A stretch of DNA of 17,127 bases from an uncultured Polaribacter sp. (GTDB taxonomy: Bacteria; Bacteroidota; Bacteroidia; Flavobacteriales; Flavobacteriaceae). A program made the translations under genes and the position numbers. Positions 14,789-17,127 of this stretch are shown in pieces. Where the stretch lies: assembly GCA_913050305.1 (NCBI GenBank), contig CAJXAS010000016.1, positions 1 to 17,127 on the forward strand. The letters run 5' to 3'. Each line of letters opens with the position of its first letter. The stretch's first letter is position 1. The notes below the pieces were generated by a model. The model saw only the letters and a list, made by a program, of their open reading frames with translations, made no database searches and was not told the origin of the DNA.

Positions 14789-16852
14789 ATGAGCAATTTC
14801 GTTAATAAACTCTATCAGAAAAACACCATCATCTATAAAGTAATTTTATTTTTAATTACTACAGTTGCTATTGTTTATTTATTTCCAAAAGGAGGGCAGT
14901 TTAAGTATGATTTTAATAATGGACAATTATGGAAATACGATAATTTATATGCACCTTTTGATTTTGCGGTTCAAAAATCTGAAGCTGAAATTAAAATAGA
15001 AAAACAGCGAATAGAAGCCAGTTCAAAACTTTTTTTCACCTACAATAAGGCAGAAGTTCTAGCTGTAAATACTGCTTTTGAAAAAAGTGTACAAACCCTT
15101 CTTTTAAGTGATTCTTTATCTATTGATCAAAAAATATTGTTCAATAAAATAGGGGTAGAAATAATTAATGAAGTTTATAAAGAAGGTTTTTTAGCAACCA
15201 TTAGTCAGAATATCGTTGCGAATAAAGATGCATTGATTTCTATAACAAAAGAAAATGTTGTGAAAGACATTCCTTTTAAAAATTTATACAATTCAAACAA
15301 AGTCTTAAAAATTATTACAGCAAACTTAGAGATCGGTTTTAATGAGTTTAGAAGAAAACAATTTTTTAATATACTCTCTGATATAATTAAACCTAACATT
15401 ACTTATGATGCAGATTTTACGGAGAAGGTAATTGACAATGAAACGAGAAAGATTTCTTATACAAAAGGAAAGGTTTCTTCAGGAGAATTAATTATTTTAA
15501 AAGGAGATATTGTTGAAGGAAAAAAATTAGCAGTATTAAGTTCTTTAAAAAGTGAATCTGAATCTAAAGTTTGGACAGAATCTAATTACAATTGGATTAT
15601 TTTAGGGTACACTATTTTAGTAGCACTTGCTTTATTAATGCTCTTGTTATTCTTAAAGAAATATCGAGAAGAAATTTACAATAATAACAATAAGGTTACG
15701 TTTATATTTTTCAATGTTTTTTCAATGATTTTCATTCAAACATTGGTTATAAATTACAATGCAGATTATTTATATGTTGTTCCTTTAAGTGTTTTGCCAA
15801 TTATTTTAAAAGCTTTTTTTGATGCACGTTTAGGCCTCTTTGCACATGTGCTTACGGTACTTTTACTAGGGTATGTAGTTCCTAATAGTTTCGAGTTTAT
15901 TTACCTACATATTATAGCAGGTATTGTTACTATTTTAACCGTTTCAGAACTATATAAGAGAGCCAATCTTTTTATATCTGTTGCCCAGATTACCGGTATT
16001 TATATGCTTACTTATTTTGCTTTCTCGATTATAAAAGAAGGCAATGCATCTCAAATAAATGTAGATTACTTTATACTGTTTGGTTTAAATGGATTGCTTT
16101 CCTTTCTATCCATTATTTTAATTTATATCTACGAAAAAGTGTTCGGATTGGTTTCAGATGTTACGTTGTTAGAGCTGTCAAACACAAATACAGAGCTTTT
16201 AAGAGCGTTAAACGAGAAAGCCCCCGGTACTTTTCAGCATTCTATGCAAGTAGCTAATTTAGCAGAAGCTGCAGCTAATGAAATAGGTGCAAACTCTATG
16301 TTGGTAAGAACAGGTGCTTTGTATCACGATATCGGAAAAATGGTAAATCCAATGTATTTTACAGAAAACCAAACTACAGGCGTAAACCCGCACCATGATT
16401 TGTCTCCTAAAGACAGTGCTAAAATAATAACAGATCATGTGATAAAAGGAGTAGAAATTGCCAAAAAATATAATTTACCAGACAGAATTATAGACTTTAT
16501 TAGAACACATCACGGTACTTCTACTACTTATTATTTTTTAATGAAAGAAAAAGAGATGAATCCTGATACCGATGTTGATATTAAAAAATTTCAATATCAA
16601 GGGCCAAATCCGTTTTCAAAAGAAACGGCTATTTTAATGATGTGTGATGCTGCAGAGGCGGCTTCTAAAAGTTTAAAAATTCCTACGGCACAAACAATCA
16701 GCGACTTAATTGACAGAATTATTGAGAAACAAATGTCCGACAATCAGTTTTTAAATTCTGATATTACTTTTAAAGAGATTGAAACGATTAAAAAGGTAAT
16801 TAAGAAAAAATTATTAAGTATGTATCATTTGAGAGTTGAATATCCTGAGTAG
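14789..16852 (+). CDS. pgpH: 7TM-HD phosphohydrolase, PgpH-type (predicted c-di-AMP phosphodiesterase)
   Basis: This 687-residue inner-membrane protein has the PgpH architecture: a first helix (about 15-32), a large extracytoplasmic 7TMR-HDED domain (about 35-265), a block of about seven helices (268-455) and a cytoplasmic HD domain (about 470-687). The HD metal ligands appear complete: H484 in FQHSMQ, H513-D514 in YHDIGK, H550 in ITDHV, H574 in RTHHGT and D620 in MMCDAAEA; H535-H536 (NPHHDLSP) is also typical. Characterised members hydrolyse c-di-AMP, a nucleotide linked to potassium and osmotic balance and cell-wall homeostasis; the activity here is inferred from homology. No cyclase gene is nearby. 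It starts at the ATG at 14789 and is followed by tRNA genes with their own promoter. Confidence 0.9.
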   Translation: MSNFVNKLYQKNTIIYKVILFLITTVAIVYLFPKGGQFKYDFNNGQLWKYDNLYAPFDFAVQKSEAEIKIEKQRIEASSKLFFTYNKAEVLAVNTAFEKSVQTLLLSDSLSIDQKILFNKIGVEIINEVYKEGFLATISQNIVANKDALISITKENVVKDIPFKNLYNSNKVLKIITANLEIGFNEFRRKQFFNILSDIIKPNITYDADFTEKVIDNETRKISYTKGKVSSGELIILKGDIVEGKKLAVLSSLKSESESKVWTESNYNWIILGYTILVALALLMLLLFLKKYREEIYNNNNKVTFIFFNVFSMIFIQTLVINYNADYLYVVPLSVLPIILKAFFDARLGLFAHVLTVLLLGYVVPNSFEFIYLHIIAGIVTILTVSELYKRANLFISVAQITGIYMLTYFAFSIIKEGNASQINVDYFILFGLNGLLSFLSIILIYIYEKVFGLVSDVTLLELSNTNTELLRALNEKAPGTFQHSMQVANLAEAAANEIGANSMLVRTGALYHDIGKMVNPMYFTENQTTGVNPHHDLSPKDSAKIITDHVIKGVEIAKKYNLPDRIIDFIRTHHGTSTTYYFLMKEKEMNPDTDVDIKKFQYQGPNPFSKETAILMMCDAAEAASKSLKIPTAQTISDLIDRIIEKQMSDNQFLNSDITFKEIETIKKVIKKKLLSMYHLRVEYPE

Positions 16853-16882
16853 GAAATAAAGAGAAAAAAACATAAAAACATC

Positions 16883-16913
16883 TTGCTAAATTGTAAATGT
16901 AATATTACATTTG
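16883..16913 (+). promoter_or_regulatory. Promoter of the tRNA-Ser/tRNA-Pro unit
   Basis: TTG (16883-16885), a 20-base spacer and TACATTTG (16906-16913) fit the Bacteroidota promoter TTG-N17-23-TAnnTTTG. It is the best-formed promoter in the window and stands 39 bases before tRNA-Ser, suggesting a short 5' leader removed by RNase P. Confidence 0.65.
16895..16912. repeat. 18-bp perfect palindrome over the tRNA promoter
   Basis: AAATGTAAT/ATTACATTT is an uninterrupted 9+9 inverted repeat covering half of the promoter spacer and seven of the eight bases of the -7 box. It could be an operator or a chance result of the AT-rich -7 sequence; no binding protein is identified. Confidence 0.5.
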
Positions 16914-16952
16914 CACTCGCATTTTAAAACAAGTGCGAACAAGTTCAAAACA

Positions 16953-17036
16953 GGAGAGGTGCCAGAGTGGTAATGGAGCAGATTGCTAATCTGTCGACGG
17001 GTAACTGTCGCCAGGGTTCGAGTCCCTGTCTCTCCG
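16953..17036 (+). tRNA. trnS: tRNA-Ser (anticodon GCT)
   Basis: The 84-base gene folds as a class II tRNA. The acceptor arms are GGAGAGG (16953-16959) and TCTCTCC (17029-17035) with one G-U pair and a G discriminator at 17036. The anticodon stem GCAGA/TCTGT encloses loop TTGCTAA with anticodon GCT (16985-16987), reading AGC/AGU serine codons. The long variable arm CGAC...GTCG is the class II mark, and the T arm CAGGG-TTCGAGT-CCCTG is canonical. CCA is not encoded (GCAAT follows), so it must be added after transcription. Confidence 0.96.
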
Positions 17037-17075
17037 CAATTTTCAAGTAACTTTAGAGCGTAAAGTTTACTATTT

Positions 17076-17127
17076 CGGGGTGTAGCGTAGCCCGGTCATC
17101 GCGCCTCGTTTGGGACGAGGAGGTCGC
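17076..17127 (+). tRNA. trnP: tRNA-Pro (anticodon TGG), 5' part only
   Basis: CGGGGTGTAGCGTAGCCCGGTCATC is the start of a bacterial tRNA-Pro, with the acceptor 5' strand and D arm. The anticodon stem CCTCG/CGAGG encloses TTTGGGA, giving anticodon TGG. The variable loop begins (AGGTCG) and the window ends before the T arm. It is 39 bases after tRNA-Ser with no terminator between, so both probably come from one precursor. Confidence 0.93.

Noticed and set aside
1..17127. Mobile elements, CRISPR array or a novel defence/accessory system
   Set aside because: No transposase, integrase, direct-repeat array or clustered unknown genes were seen; all large genes are recognisable families with uniform codon use.

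Overview
The window looks like a chromosomal core region of a marine-type member of the Flavobacteriaceae (Bacteroidota), possibly close to Polaribacter or Tenacibaculum. The family-level call rests on low GC, strongly A/T-ending codons, flavobacterial-type Tgt, AccA, ClpC and GyrA proteins, weak or absent Shine-Dalgarno sequences, and repeated TAnnTTTG boxes (the -7 element of Bacteroidota promoters). The genus is a guess. I see no insertion sequences, phage genes, CRISPR array or foreign-looking base composition.

Left block (1-4739, + strand): the 3' end of an RluF-type 23S rRNA pseudouridine synthase, then tgt (queuosine modification), an LptF/LptG-family LPS export permease, an EamA-family transporter overlapping it by 14 bases, and accA (fatty-acid synthesis). 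A perfect 16-bp hairpin at 4774-4811 ends this block. It also serves the convergent unit on the other side.

Middle block: on the minus strand lie a thioredoxin-like lipoprotein (4829-5851) and clpC (5993-8539), separated by a clpC terminator. A 265-bp divergent intergenic region (8540-8804) separates clpC from gyrA (+). It holds a sigma54-like GG-N10-G element and a 13-bp palindrome on the clpC side, and a plausible housekeeping promoter on the gyrA side. A secreted TPR protein follows gyrA closely. A second perfect 16-bp bidirectional terminator (12631-12666) lies between it and the convergent minus-strand pair of a thiolase and a cytoplasmic-looking NlpC/P60 peptidase.

Right block (+): a PgpH-type 7TM-HD phosphohydrolase (predicted c-di-AMP phosphodiesterase), then tRNA-Ser(GCT) behind a good promoter carrying an 18-bp palindrome, and the 5' part of tRNA-Pro(TGG), cut by the window end.

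The genes are housekeeping functions: translation and RNA modification, envelope and lipid synthesis, proteolysis, DNA topology, murein and nucleotide-signal turnover. I did not find a novel multi-gene system. The points most worth a second look are a Tgt lacking its three zinc cysteines, a probably leaderless tgt transcript, the unusual clpC upstream region, and the palindrome over the tRNA promoter.
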